Source: Anniella stebbinsi (lineage: Eukaryota > Chordata > Lepidosauria > Squamata > Anniellidae). From it: 64,000 nucleotides of DNA. The position numbers and the translations under genes are program-made. Numbering within the stretch: position 1 is the stretch's first letter; each line of letters begins with the position of its first letter. The notes beneath the pieces were generated by a model. It saw only the letters and a program-made list of their open reading frames with translations, was not told where the DNA came from and ran no database searches. Where the stretch lies: the NCBI GenBank assembly GCA_029215795.1, contig JARDYH010000002.1, positions 66,813,001-66,877,000 of the forward strand, given 5' to 3'. Below, piece by piece: positions 10,499-18,877 of the stretch.

Positions 10499-12065
10499 AC
10501 CGTTAGTGCGTTTATTGGCGAGATATCCTGAACCGGAAGCCAGCTATTTAGAGGCTGGGTTTAGGGATGGATTTCGCATCCCTTTTGTGGGTCCTAGGAT
10601 ATCTGCGTTTGCACGGAATCAAAAGTCAGTTAAGGTTATGGAACAGTTGGTTCAGGATAAGATAGAGAAGGAGGTTGCCGCGGGTAGGGTGTTGGGGCCT
10701 TTTCATAGTCCCCCTATACCACATTTGAGGGTTTCTCCCTTGGGTATTGTTCCCAAGAAGGCTCCCGGGGAGTACAGGTTGATACACAACCTGTCTGCAC
10801 CTAAGGGGCAATCGGTCAATGATGCCATTCCGGAGCATTTATGTTCAGTGCACTACGCGTCTTTTGATTCGGCAGTGGCCATGGTAGGGAGGCACGGTTT
10901 GGGGGCATTAATGGGCAAATGCGACATTAAGTCAGCGTTTCGCATACTGCCCATACACCCAGCTGATTTTGATCTTCTGGGTTTTCATTTCCGTGGTTGT
11001 TATTATATAGATAGGGCCTTACCCATGGGGTGTTCAATTTCTTGTTCCATGTTTGAACGTTTCAGTTCCTTTTTGGAATGGGCCATTAGGGAACGCACGG
11101 GATTGGCCGATTGCACTCACTACCTGGATGATTTTTTCTTCTGTGGAGGAAAGGATTCTGGGCAATGTAGTTATTTGATGTCAGAATTTGCTGCGTTGGC
11201 GGCTGAGTTAGGTGTCCCCTTAGCTCACGAGAAAACGGAGGGCCCAGCAAATGTGTTAATGTACCTGGGGGTGGAAGTTGATTCGGTTCAACGGTGTTGC
11301 AGACTGCCTATGGACAAGGTTCGGGCCTTGGTGGCCCGCATCTTGTCTTTCCGGTCGCAAACAAAGGTGACTTTGAAGCAGTTGCAGGAGTTGGTCGGGC
11401 ATTTGAATTTTGCCTGCAGGGTGGTGGCGCCGGGCCGAGCCTTTTTGCGTCGGCTCTGCAACGCGATGAAGGGCCTTACTAGGCCTCATCATCATGTTAG
11501 GGTGACGAAGGGAATGCGAGAAGACTTAACGGTATGGCTATCCTTCATGGAAGGCTTCAATGGGGTGTCCTTTTGGAGGAGAGAGTTATTGTTGGAGGCA
11601 GACATGCAGATACATTCCGATGCCTCGGGAACATTAGGTTTTGGAGTAATATGGGGCGATCGGTGGTGCTCTGGAGCGTGGCCTGGTTGTTGGCAGGATT
11701 CTGGCACGTGTAGGGATTTAACGTTTTTGGAGTTTTTCCCTATTTATGTGGCAGCACATATTTGGGCGCAGGAATTGAGGAATTGCGTAGTGCATTTCTG
11801 GTGCGACAATCAGGCCACGGTCCAGGTCATCAACACTTTGTCCTCCAGAAATAATAGGGTTATGGCATTAGTTAGGGCATTTACATTGCACTGCCTCCAA
11901 AATAACATTCTGTTTCGAGCACGTCATATTCCGGGTTTGAACAACGCTATAGCTGATGCTTTATCGCGCCAGCAGGTAGAGAAATTCCGGGATCTCGCAC
12001 CTTGGGCCAGGGAAGTGCCGGAGGAGGTGCCGGCTGCCCTGTGGGAGATTGGCAGAACGAAGTAG
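10215..12065 (+). CDS. Reverse transcriptase-RNase H (ORF2)
   Basis: This frame encodes the polymerase that copies element RNA to DNA. It is open from 10215 or earlier; the first ATG is at 10350, inside the ORF1 overlap, so translation may use +1 frameshifting or that internal ATG. RT palm motifs visible are LIHNLSAPKGQSVND, the aspartate of KCDIKSAFR (10922-10924), LPMGCSISCSMFERF, and the catalytic YLDD (11121-11132). RNase H follows, with the expected acidic residues: SDAS (D 11619-11621), LEFFPI (E 11730-11732), CDNQATV (D 11805-11807) and IADALSR (D 11955-11957). No stop or frameshift breaks the domain. It ends in TAG within the recombinase frame. The RT and RNase H assignment is firm; the start is not. 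Confidence 0.93.
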   Translation: MVISWPSSSLLHLPAEWRGRGFNPACFAGNIVPEGPAHAPYAGIDMNVQYAGDLILGLVARGPRRDGGQGGSPQEAVSRGANNLLPKGPSPVRLEPLVRLLARYPEPEASYLEAGFRDGFRIPFVGPRISAFARNQKSVKVMEQLVQDKIEKEVAAGRVLGPFHSPPIPHLRVSPLGIVPKKAPGEYRLIHNLSAPKGQSVNDAIPEHLCSVHYASFDSAVAMVGRHGLGALMGKCDIKSAFRILPIHPADFDLLGFHFRGCYYIDRALPMGCSISCSMFERFSSFLEWAIRERTGLADCTHYLDDFFFCGGKDSGQCSYLMSEFAALAAELGVPLAHEKTEGPANVLMYLGVEVDSVQRCCRLPMDKVRALVARILSFRSQTKVTLKQLQELVGHLNFACRVVAPGRAFLRRLCNAMKGLTRPHHHVRVTKGMREDLTVWLSFMEGFNGVSFWRRELLLEADMQIHSDASGTLGFGVIWGDRWCSGAWPGCWQDSGTCRDLTFLEFFPIYVAAHIWAQELRNCVVHFWCDNQATVQVINTLSSRNNRVMALVRAFTLHCLQNNILFRARHIPGLNNAIADALSRQQVEKFRDLAPWAREVPEEVPAALWEIGRTK

Positions 12066-12964
12066 ATCGTGCGGTCTGGCAGTCTCTCGCCCCGAGTACT
12101 CGAGCGGCGTATAGGAAGGCAGGTAGGGAATTTCAGGAGTTCAGGTTGTGCTCGCAGCTGGGGATGGAATGGCCTATTCCAGTCGATCATCTCTTGCAGT
12201 TTTGTGTGGCGGAGAGAAGGAAGGGCAATGCTGTGCGGACCATATCCGGTAAGCTGGCGGCCTTGGCTTTTTGCTCGAAGTGCCGGGGTCTACAGGATAA
12301 CACAGCCGATTTCAGGATTAGGCGAGCCTTGAGCGGCTGGATGCGTGAGCAACCCGCCAAGCCGGATTTACGGTCCCCTTTGACGCCAGAAATTTTATGC
12401 GGATTGCGGGCTCGTTGGGACTTGCTCTGTGCGTCCCCGTTTGAGGCCGCCTTATACCATGCGGCTGCTTTGACCGCCTTTTTTGGGGCATTGCGAATAT
12501 CGGAGCTGTTGGCAGCTGCTAAAGGGGATATATCGGGCAGGGCCCTTCAATTCGCTGATGTACTATTTAGCGTGGGACAGGTCTCCATTCGGCTGAGGCG
12601 TTCCAAAACTGATCAACGGGGCAAAGGGCACTCAATCTTCCTATATGCGGCCCCACAGGAAGAATTATGCCCTGTTAGGGCTTTAACGGCCTTCCGGGAA
12701 TTGAGAGGGATGGCGCCTGGATTCCTTTTCTGTCACGCGGATAGTTCGCCGCTGACGAAATTTCAGTTTGCGGCCATCGCAAAGCGGGCGCTGGACGGTC
12801 TGCAGCTGGCTGGTTTTAAATTTGGAACCCATTCTTTTCGTATAGGGGCGGCCTCTACGGCAGCAGCTTTGGGTTTACCGCCAGGGCAGATTCAGGCGAT
12901 TGGTAGATGGAGATCGCAAGCGTATCGTTCCTATGTTCGGCCCCTCCCTACGGGGAGAAAGTGA
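12002..12964 (+). CDS. Tyrosine recombinase (ORF3)
   Basis: This recombinase is expected to integrate the circular DNA intermediate in place of a DDE integrase. The frame is open from about 12002 and overlaps the end of RT-RNase H by 64 nt in the -1 frame; the first ATG is only at 12165, after the start of the N-terminal helical region (TRAAYRKAGREFQEFRL). Frameshifting or splicing is therefore more likely than simple initiation. Catalytic signature: Arg in ALRISELL (codon 12494-12496), a Lys-containing strand RRSKTDQRGKGH, HSFR (H 12830-12832, R 12839-12841), GRW, and the nucleophile Tyr in RSYVRP (12932-12934). About 300 residues is usual for the family. It appears fully intact. Confidence 0.92.
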   Translation: MGQGSAGGGAGCPVGDWQNEVDRAVWQSLAPSTRAAYRKAGREFQEFRLCSQLGMEWPIPVDHLLQFCVAERRKGNAVRTISGKLAALAFCSKCRGLQDNTADFRIRRALSGWMREQPAKPDLRSPLTPEILCGLRARWDLLCASPFEAALYHAAALTAFFGALRISELLAAAKGDISGRALQFADVLFSVGQVSIRLRRSKTDQRGKGHSIFLYAAPQEELCPVRALTAFRELRGMAPGFLFCHADSSPLTKFQFAAIAKRALDGLQLAGFKFGTHSFRIGAASTAAALGLPPGQIQAIGRWRSQAYRSYVRPLPTGRK

Positions 12965-13634
12965 GGCATTCTCCCGAGGGAGGGGAGGGAAGCGGGGGCT
13001 GACCACAATCTGTTTGTTTCTAGATGGCCGGCCGGCGGAAGCCCCAGTTCTGGTTCTCATCTGCGGACACAGCTACGTGTTCTGGGCCGGACGAAGGGCA
13101 GCCTGTACCACAGTTGGCACACAGTTGGGATTGAGCGGCGTGGCCAGCATACAGTGGGCCGGCAGGCGGGGGATGAGGTGGGACCAGCTCATCCCGATGT
13201 TAAGGCAGCGGCGTGCGGCCCAACCCCCACCGCAGGTGTTGTTGCTCCATTTGGGAGGTAACGACTTGGGGATGTTGAAGGGCAAGGCCTTGGTGCTGCA
13301 GGCGATCTCCGATTTTCAAATCATCCGGAGCTGGTGGCCTGGGATAGTGATTGTGTGGTCCGCAATCGTGCCCCGGTGCCAGTGGAGGGCACCGTGCTAT
13401 CCCAGAGCGTTGAATCGGGCCGGTAAGCGGGCGAATGGCGAAATTTTTCGCAGTTTACGGGTGTGGGGTGATGGGTATGTTAATCATCCCGCTATATACC
13501 CAGCGCGGAGGGAGCTTTATAGGCCTGACGGGGTTCACTTATCGGACCTCGGGAACGATATATTTTTGATGGATTTGCAGAGGGGTCTGCGGGATTTGAT
13601 CCTGCGCAGATGGGGGGTTGGTGACAAAGCATAA
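12933..13634 (+). CDS. SGNH-type hydrolase domain (ORF4)
   Basis: This frame runs from an ATG at 12933 (open from about 12900) and overlaps the recombinase end in the +1 frame. After a basic, disordered-looking start it shows the SGNH blocks: ICGHSYVFW (candidate nucleophile Ser codon 13071-13073), LLLHLGGNDLG (block III GGND, 13254-13265) and RPDGVHLSDLGND (candidate catalytic Asp 13527-13529 and His 13536-13538). That is the GDSL/SGNH esterase fold at about 200 residues. The substrate is unknown. Related esterase-like domains have been reported in some retrotransposon ORFs, so a role in membranes or particles is a guess. A good splice-acceptor-like sequence ends at 13023, just before the conserved core. 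The frame is uninterrupted to TAA at 13634. Confidence 0.82.
   Translation: MFGPSLRGESEAFSRGRGGKRGLTTICLFLDGRPAEAPVLVLICGHSYVFWAGRRAACTTVGTQLGLSGVASIQWAGRRGMRWDQLIPMLRQRRAAQPPPQVLLLHLGGNDLGMLKGKALVLQAISDFQIIRSWWPGIVIVWSAIVPRCQWRAPCYPRALNRAGKRANGEIFRSLRVWGDGYVNHPAIYPARRELYRPDGVHLSDLGNDIFLMDLQRGLRDLILRRWGVGDKA
12995..13023 (+). promoter_or_regulatory. Candidate 3' splice acceptor before the SGNH core
   Basis: A branch-point-like CTGAC is followed by a pyrimidine-rich TCTGTTTGTTTCTAG ending at 13023, with the conserved hydrolase core beginning soon after. This could let a spliced RNA join an upstream exon to ORF4 and avoid the frame change. No matching donor was identified. Confidence 0.35.
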
Positions 13635-13650
13635 GGCTTGTCGCACCCTG

Positions 13651-14066
13651 TGGCGGTTAGGCGCGGGCATCTTCACATGGTAAGGGATAGGTGAGCATTC
13701 ACAGGCACCGAGCGGTGACTGGTAATACCTGAGGCTCATCACCTGAGTGGTCTTGAGGCCCTTGTGGTGAGATAAGGGTTACCTTTGGGGCGGACCTTTC
13801 TCACCCGCTCGGATGTCTTGAGGCACGAGCTGGGGGTGACACGGAAAACCCCCCTACCCAAAAGGGGGGGCCAGGGGGTGGCGTGAGCTGCACGCCATAC
13901 ACTGGCCTCGATTTGACTCGCCCTTATCCTCAGATTGGCGTTGGCCACCAAGTTTTGAGGATGCCCGCTAGTTTTTTCCCCTTCTGCGAATTCATCAATA
14001 AAGTGTGGCCCATTTTAAACCCAATTTATTGTGTCGTCTCGTTATTTACGCGCTCCGATTCCGCAA
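13651..14066 (+). repeat. B1 split direct repeat of Ngaro element 1
   Basis: This 416-bp repeat matches 14433-14848 with about 2 differences. It starts TGGCGGTTAGGCGCGGGCAT and ends GATTCCGCAA, overlapping A2 by AA. It contains a C6/G6 hairpin (13849-13854 with 13864-13869), a 7-bp hairpin TGGCGTG / CACGCCA (13879-13885 with 13891-13897), and a poly(A) signal at 13997-14002 followed by GT-rich sequence. Several of these features recur in the B repeats of Ngaro element 2. Confidence 0.92.
13997..14002 (+). terminator. AATAAA poly(A) signal in B1
   Basis: AATAAA is followed 4-60 nt downstream by GTGTGG and a TTGTGTCGTCTCG stretch, a normal vertebrate cleavage context. The identical signal is in B2 at 14779-14784. 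Full-length RNA must read through this copy to include A2 and B2. Confidence 0.6.
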
Positions 14067-14250
14067 GGGCCCTACCCCACTCCCGGCGCAGCTTGGGGGT
14101 GGTGGGGTGATTGCGGCGGGCGCGGGACGAGACGAGGTGGAGGCGCGCTATTGGCGGCCTCCAGGAATGGGCGCGAAAAGGAGGGGGAGGAGGAAAGGGA
14201 GCCTATATTAGGCCAGGACTCCTCCCCTCCTTTGTCTTACTTGCGCGGCT
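14065..14250 (+). repeat. A2 split direct repeat of Ngaro element 1
   Basis: This segment appears identical to A1 (7592-7777), including the TATATTA box. The B1/A2 junction CCGC-AA-GGGCC shares a single AA. That AA is the dinucleotide expected at the join of a circular intermediate, because A1 begins AAGGG and B2 ends CGCAA. Confidence 0.92.
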
Positions 14251-14432
14251 CCCTCCCTCCCTTCCCTGTTGGCAGTATGGGAATGAAACTCCGGTTGTCA
14301 TTAGGAAGCCAAGTAGGAATTTTTTGCTCATAAGCCGTCATTGAGGATGTGAGTTTTTTCGCCTACTTCATACTGTGAGACAGCAAGGGAGTATTAAATA
14401 GGTGGACTGGCTGAGTTAATTTGGTCACATTT
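14251..14432 (+). other. Spacer C between A2 and B2
   Basis: This 182-bp sequence occurs once in the element. It is strongly similar to the spacer at 47383-47498 of the second Ngaro family, sharing CTCCCTCCCTCCC, GGAATTTTTTGCTCATAA and GAGTTTTTTCGCCTACTTCA. Conservation between families with unrelated A repeats suggests a cis-acting role. It has no coding potential. Confidence 0.75.
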
Positions 14433-14848
14433 TGGCGGTTAGGCGCGGGCATCTTCACATGGTAAGGGATAGGTGAGCATTCACAGGCACCGAGCGGTGA
14501 CTGGTAATACCTGAGGCTCATCACCTGAGTGGTCTTGAGGCCCTTGTGGTGAGATAAGGGTTACCTTTGGGGCGGACCTTTCTCACCCGCTCGGATGTTT
14601 TGAGGCACGAGCTGGGGGTGACACGGAAAACCCCCCTACCCAAAAGGGGGGGCCAGGGGGTGGCGTGAGCTGCACGCCATACACTGGCCTCGATTTGACT
14701 CACCCTTATCCTCAGATTGGCGTTGGCCACCAAGTTTTGAGGATGCCCGCTAGTTTTTTCCCCTTCTGCGAATTCATCAATAAAGTGTGGCCCATTTTAA
14801 ACCCAATTTATTGTGTCGTCTCGTTATTTACGCGCTCCGATTCCGCAA
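14433..14848 (+). repeat. B2 split direct repeat, 3' end of Ngaro element 1
   Basis: The terminal B copy ends GATTCCGCAA at 14848, directly before TTCTCAA, which also stands directly before A1 (7585-7591). It carries the terminal poly(A) signal at 14779-14784 and the same hairpins as B1. Confidence 0.92.
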
Positions 14849-14855
14849 TTCTCAA

Positions 14856-15261
14856 CCCTGTTTGTAAGCAGAGAAAATAGGGGAGCAATTCTGCTGAATT
14901 TCTCCAGGGGAAGGGGAAATTCTCCAACAGTTTCTCACAGGTATTGCTCACCTTTAGCAAGGGTTGTAGAACAGATACTTTCTTTTTTCCTAATGGTTTT
15001 GGGGGTGTTGCACTATCACTGCAAGTGGCAACAGCATCAACTGTGTTGACAGCCTAGCTCCAATTTTGCATCCCCACAATGTCAGTGTGAGGCGGGGGGA
15101 GTGTTGTGTTCAGCTCCAGGGAAGGGGTGTAGCTAGTGAGGTACCAAAATTTGTCCTCCAATTTCCTGAAAGTTTTCTTCACCTGTGAAAGAGGCTTCCA
15201 TTTTTCTGCCTCATTGTCAGGGCATTTTATTATTTTATTTGAATTTATTTTGGTGATGTTT
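14856..15261. other. Host flank of Ngaro element 1
   Basis: No gene recognised. This is the right flank that should join 7584 in an allele lacking the element. AT-rich towards 15220-15260. Confidence 0.45.
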
Positions 15262-15268
15262 TTGAGTT

Positions 15269-15301
<33 letters not shown>

Positions 15302-16435
15302 GATTTATTTCTTACCCGCCTCTCCATCTAGATCGAGGCGGGGAACAACAGCATGATAAAATACATAAAACTAATTAAAACATGACAAATATTATTAAAA
15401 CTGCATTAAAACATCCTAAAACATCATTAAAACATCCTAAAACATCCTAAAAACATTCTAAAAATTACACTGGATATGCCTGCCGGAAGAGAACAGTCTT
15501 TATAGCTTTCTTAAATTCTAAAAGACTGTTAAGTTGACGAGTCTCCTCCGGCAGGTCATTCCACAGTCTGGGAGCGGCAGAAGAGAAGGTCCTCTGGGTA
15601 ACAGTTGTCAGCCTAGTCTTGGCCGACCGCAGTAAGTTCTTCCCAGAGGACCTGAGCGTGCGGGGCGGATTGTACGGGAGAAGGCGATCCCGCAGGTAAC
15701 CTGGACCCAAACCATGTAGGGCTTTAAAGGTAATGACCAACACTTTATACTTCGCCCGGAAACTAATTGGCAGCCAGTGGAGCGATTTTAAAGCTGGCGT
15801 AATATGGTCACTCCTAGATGTACCGGTGACCAACCTGGCTGCCATATTTTGAACTAGTTGAAGTTTCCGGACTAGGCACAAAGGTAGCCCTATGTACAGC
15901 GCATTGCAGAAGTCAAGCCTCGAAGTTACCAGCGCGTGCACCACCATCTTTAGGTCTTCCAACTCTAGGAAGGGGCGCAGCTGGCGTATCAGCCGAAGCT
16001 GATAGTAGGCACTCCTGGCCGTCGCATCTATCTGGGCTGTCATTTGGAGCGACGGATCCAGGAGCACCCCCAAGCTGCGAACACAGTCTTTCAGGGGGAG
16101 TGTAACCCCATCCAGAACCGGTTGACACACCTCCAAACCCAGGTTGCGGCCTTTGACAGCAAGCACCTCCGTCTTGTCTGGATTCAGCTTCAGTTTGTTT
16201 TTCCTCATCCAGCCCATTACCGCCTCCAAGCATTCATTCAGAGGAGACACACTATCCTTAGCTGACGATGTTGTCGAAGGCATAGAGAAATATATTTGGG
16301 TGTCATCAGCATACTGATAGCACCCCGCCCCATGCCTCCGGATGATCTCTCCCAACGGTTTCATATAAATGTTAAACAGCATTGGGGAAAGGATGGCACC
16401 TTGCGGTACGCCACACAGCAGCTCCACACATAATC
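15262..16435 (-). pseudogene. L2-clade LINE, 5'-truncated, RT C-terminal half open
   Basis: Read on the minus strand, about 320 codons (16427-15465) stay open. They show the RT block GVPQGAILSPMLFNIYMKP, the catalytic YADD (16302-16313), KLKLNPDKTEVLAV, and the C-terminal LHWLPISFRAKYKVLV pattern typical of L2/CR1-like LINEs. The 3' end at about 15262-15345 has GAGGCGGGTAAGAAATAAAT and an (ATT)n tail, seen on the plus strand as (AAT)n at 15271-15300. The 5' part including endonuclease is missing, cut near 16435 beside a TG microsatellite. The lack of internal stops implies a fairly young copy. It cannot be autonomous. Confidence 0.82.
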
Positions 16436-16450
16436 ACTGTGAGGTAGCCA

Positions 16451-16456
16451 AGGGTG

Positions 16457-16500
<44 letters not shown>
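16451..16500. repeat. (TG)n microsatellite
   Basis: About 24 uninterrupted TG units at the 5' truncation edge of the L2 copy. Confidence 0.9.
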
Positions 16501-16502
<2 letters not shown>

Positions 16503-18870
16503 ACGTGCATGTGTGTGTTTTCCCCTAGTATTCCATTGCTCTGCAGTTTCCCAGGCTGCCTGCACTTCCTGATCTGAAAAAGCCCTATGGTAGAAATTAC
16601 CTAATGGTGCCTTCCCATGGGCTTTGATGAAAATGCAGGAAGCCAAGGACATTTCAGGCTGCCAGAGTGATAATTGTATGATGAAAGACAGGCCACTTGC
16701 GTACACTCCTGGACCATTTCATAAATAAGGAAAATACAAGAATCCTGAATCCAACCCTGATACTTTCTCCAAAATCTTATTCTCCGTTGAATTCCTTTTT
16801 TAAAGCAATTTATTTTCGGTCATATTGAATGAGAATGATTGGAAAAGATGTGGAAGAAATTTTTGGCACAGAACTAATTGAAATCCTATTCGTTTCAAGG
16901 ATCTCATATTTGCCTATGTTAAGAAATGCAGCTTTAGAGTTCCACTGAAATGCATTTCTAAATATTCCATGATTTCTTCCACTAACTTCATAAGGATTCC
17001 CAGCCACTTTAAACATTATCAATTCCTGGCACAAAGTATTGCAGATGTGATGATGGCATCTACTTCCATTTTGCTTCATGTAACATATACTAGAAGTCAT
17101 TGTCCGTAGCCTCCTGGTGCATGCACACAGAGTGGAACAGATGGATATGTGATCATCATGTGTGACAAGCAATGGACAGTTTTCATGCATTTTCTTAAAC
17201 AGAAGTGCTTTCTGTGAATGGAAATTCATCATATTTGAAGTGGTCATTTATTGCATCTTAATTTGCCTAGATGCATATTGTATTCATACTAAGGATTGAA
17301 CTCCTGTATAGTTTCACTACTGTTCTTGAGACTGGGGGACTGAACTGGATTCTTTTATTCTCAATACCATTGCATGATTGTATTTCCTCCCATTACACAC
17401 AGCAGGAAAAGTAATCAGATCGCAATAACAGATGTTAGTTTCCTTAAATCATGCTCCATGGCCCATAGTATATATTTTTGCAACCTATTCCTGAAAACAC
17501 CCGGTATGGAAGCATATGTGGATGTTTGTTCCCTTATTATGTAACTACAAGTGTTTTCCTATGGGACGACTGCCCTGTTGTTGCTTAGTATCAATCAAGG
17601 TATTTTCATTCAAGCAAAAAACAGTCTCAATCAGAGTATGCATGTTTTTTTCTTCTTCCTCAGAATCCACTGATAAATAACAGGAGTGATTACATATATA
17701 TCAAGAGGAAAATTAATGCTGGTGCTGGGCTAATATTACAAGCAGGTCATTGTGTTAAACTCCTTGATAAAGTGCAGAGCTACTATAATTGCCGTGGGAT
17801 CTTTTTATAGACAAGACCTTTATTTCCTACATACCAAAGCCATTGGATTGAGCACTGTTTAAAGCTGACTCTGGGAATAAAATGGCTCATGAAATATGCA
17901 TGACTAACACATATGCTGCCAGGGGAACTTAGTGTATTATGTATGATCCTGCCATAATTGTACGGAAATGATATTCATTTAAGTGGATGTTTATCACAGT
18001 TAAAGGTACACCTAATGAGACAAAGGCCATACATCTAAAAACACAAGGTTATTTCTATCTAGGGTTGATGCCGGGGGTGGGGTGGGGGGGAACCACCATG
18101 GTTTTATTCATCGAAGCTTCTCCAGTGCATGCCATCTACTTTTTTTTCTTTTTACGTTTAAGAGTTTAAGAGTCCCAATCTCCTATATTTAGCTGCCAAG
18201 TGCTCTATTAAACAAAATGTATTTCCAAACGATATATGTACATCATTTAGGAACAGACAGGCAGCATACTGAAATTTAACAACATTTGAAACTGCACTTT
18301 TCTACAATTAGTTGTAAAGGATAGAATCTGATTTTATACCCATCCATCCATCCATCCATCCATTCAATATTATATCCATCCATCCACCCCAGTTTCATGA
18401 GATGTAGGAGGTTTCCTATTTTTCCTGTTTATTATTCTAATGGAGGTCAGAAAGCTTCCTTTTTTTTAGAAAAAAAAAAGAAGTGTTACAAAGTGTATTC
18501 TTGCTTCAATCGTATCTTTTGCATGAAATCCATATTTTAGACCCTGCATCTTGCTTGGCTAAGTTTTGTTTTCTGTAAATGGTAGATTCTTTTGACATGG
18601 AGAGCTTTTCTACTCGAGGCATTTGTTGTGCACTCCTCATTCCCTACTTATGATTATTTATAGGCTCTTTAGATGAAGCTGTGACCCTCCAGTTTTACTT
18701 TCTGTTTTTAAAGAATACTTTCAGTGAGTATTTTTAGAGCAGAGAAAATGCAATATTATTCAAGAAAGTGAAAGAAAACTGTTTTTCCATTTGTGTATTT
18801 CTCCACTACTCCACTATACCACAGTGTCACCTAGAGGAAAAGCAGGAAAGGAAGCATTCTTCATGTAGCG
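16501..18870. other. Host non-coding DNA
   Basis: No gene or major repeat recognised. The stretch 17640-18000 is repeat-free and CNE-like in texture. A (CATC)n tract lies at 18342-18362. Confidence 0.45.
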
Positions 18871-18877
18871 CTTTGAG

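Larger units (their letters stand above)
7592..14848 (+). mobile_element. Ngaro-type YR retrotransposon, apparently intact (element 1)
   Basis: The order is A1 (7592-7777), leader, four open frames (8813-13634), B1 (13651-14066), A2 (14065-14250), spacer C (14251-14432) and B2 (14433-14848). Split direct repeats A1..B1-A2-B2, together with RT-RNase H and a tyrosine recombinase, are the hallmark of the Ngaro group of YR retrotransposons. DIRS proper has inverted termini and often a methyltransferase, and I see neither. A1 and A2 appear identical, and B1 and B2 differ at 2 sites (near 13818 and 13921 in B1). The CpG-rich leader has not decayed. All catalytic motifs are present and no premature stop is seen, so the copy is young and possibly autonomous. 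Current activity cannot be judged from one copy. Confidence 0.93.

Noticed and set aside
7592..14848. Interpretation as an LTR retrotransposon or DIRS element
   Set aside because: There is no flanking LTR pair or DDE integrase, and the repeats are split direct rather than inverted. A tyrosine recombinase is present, so Ngaro fits better.
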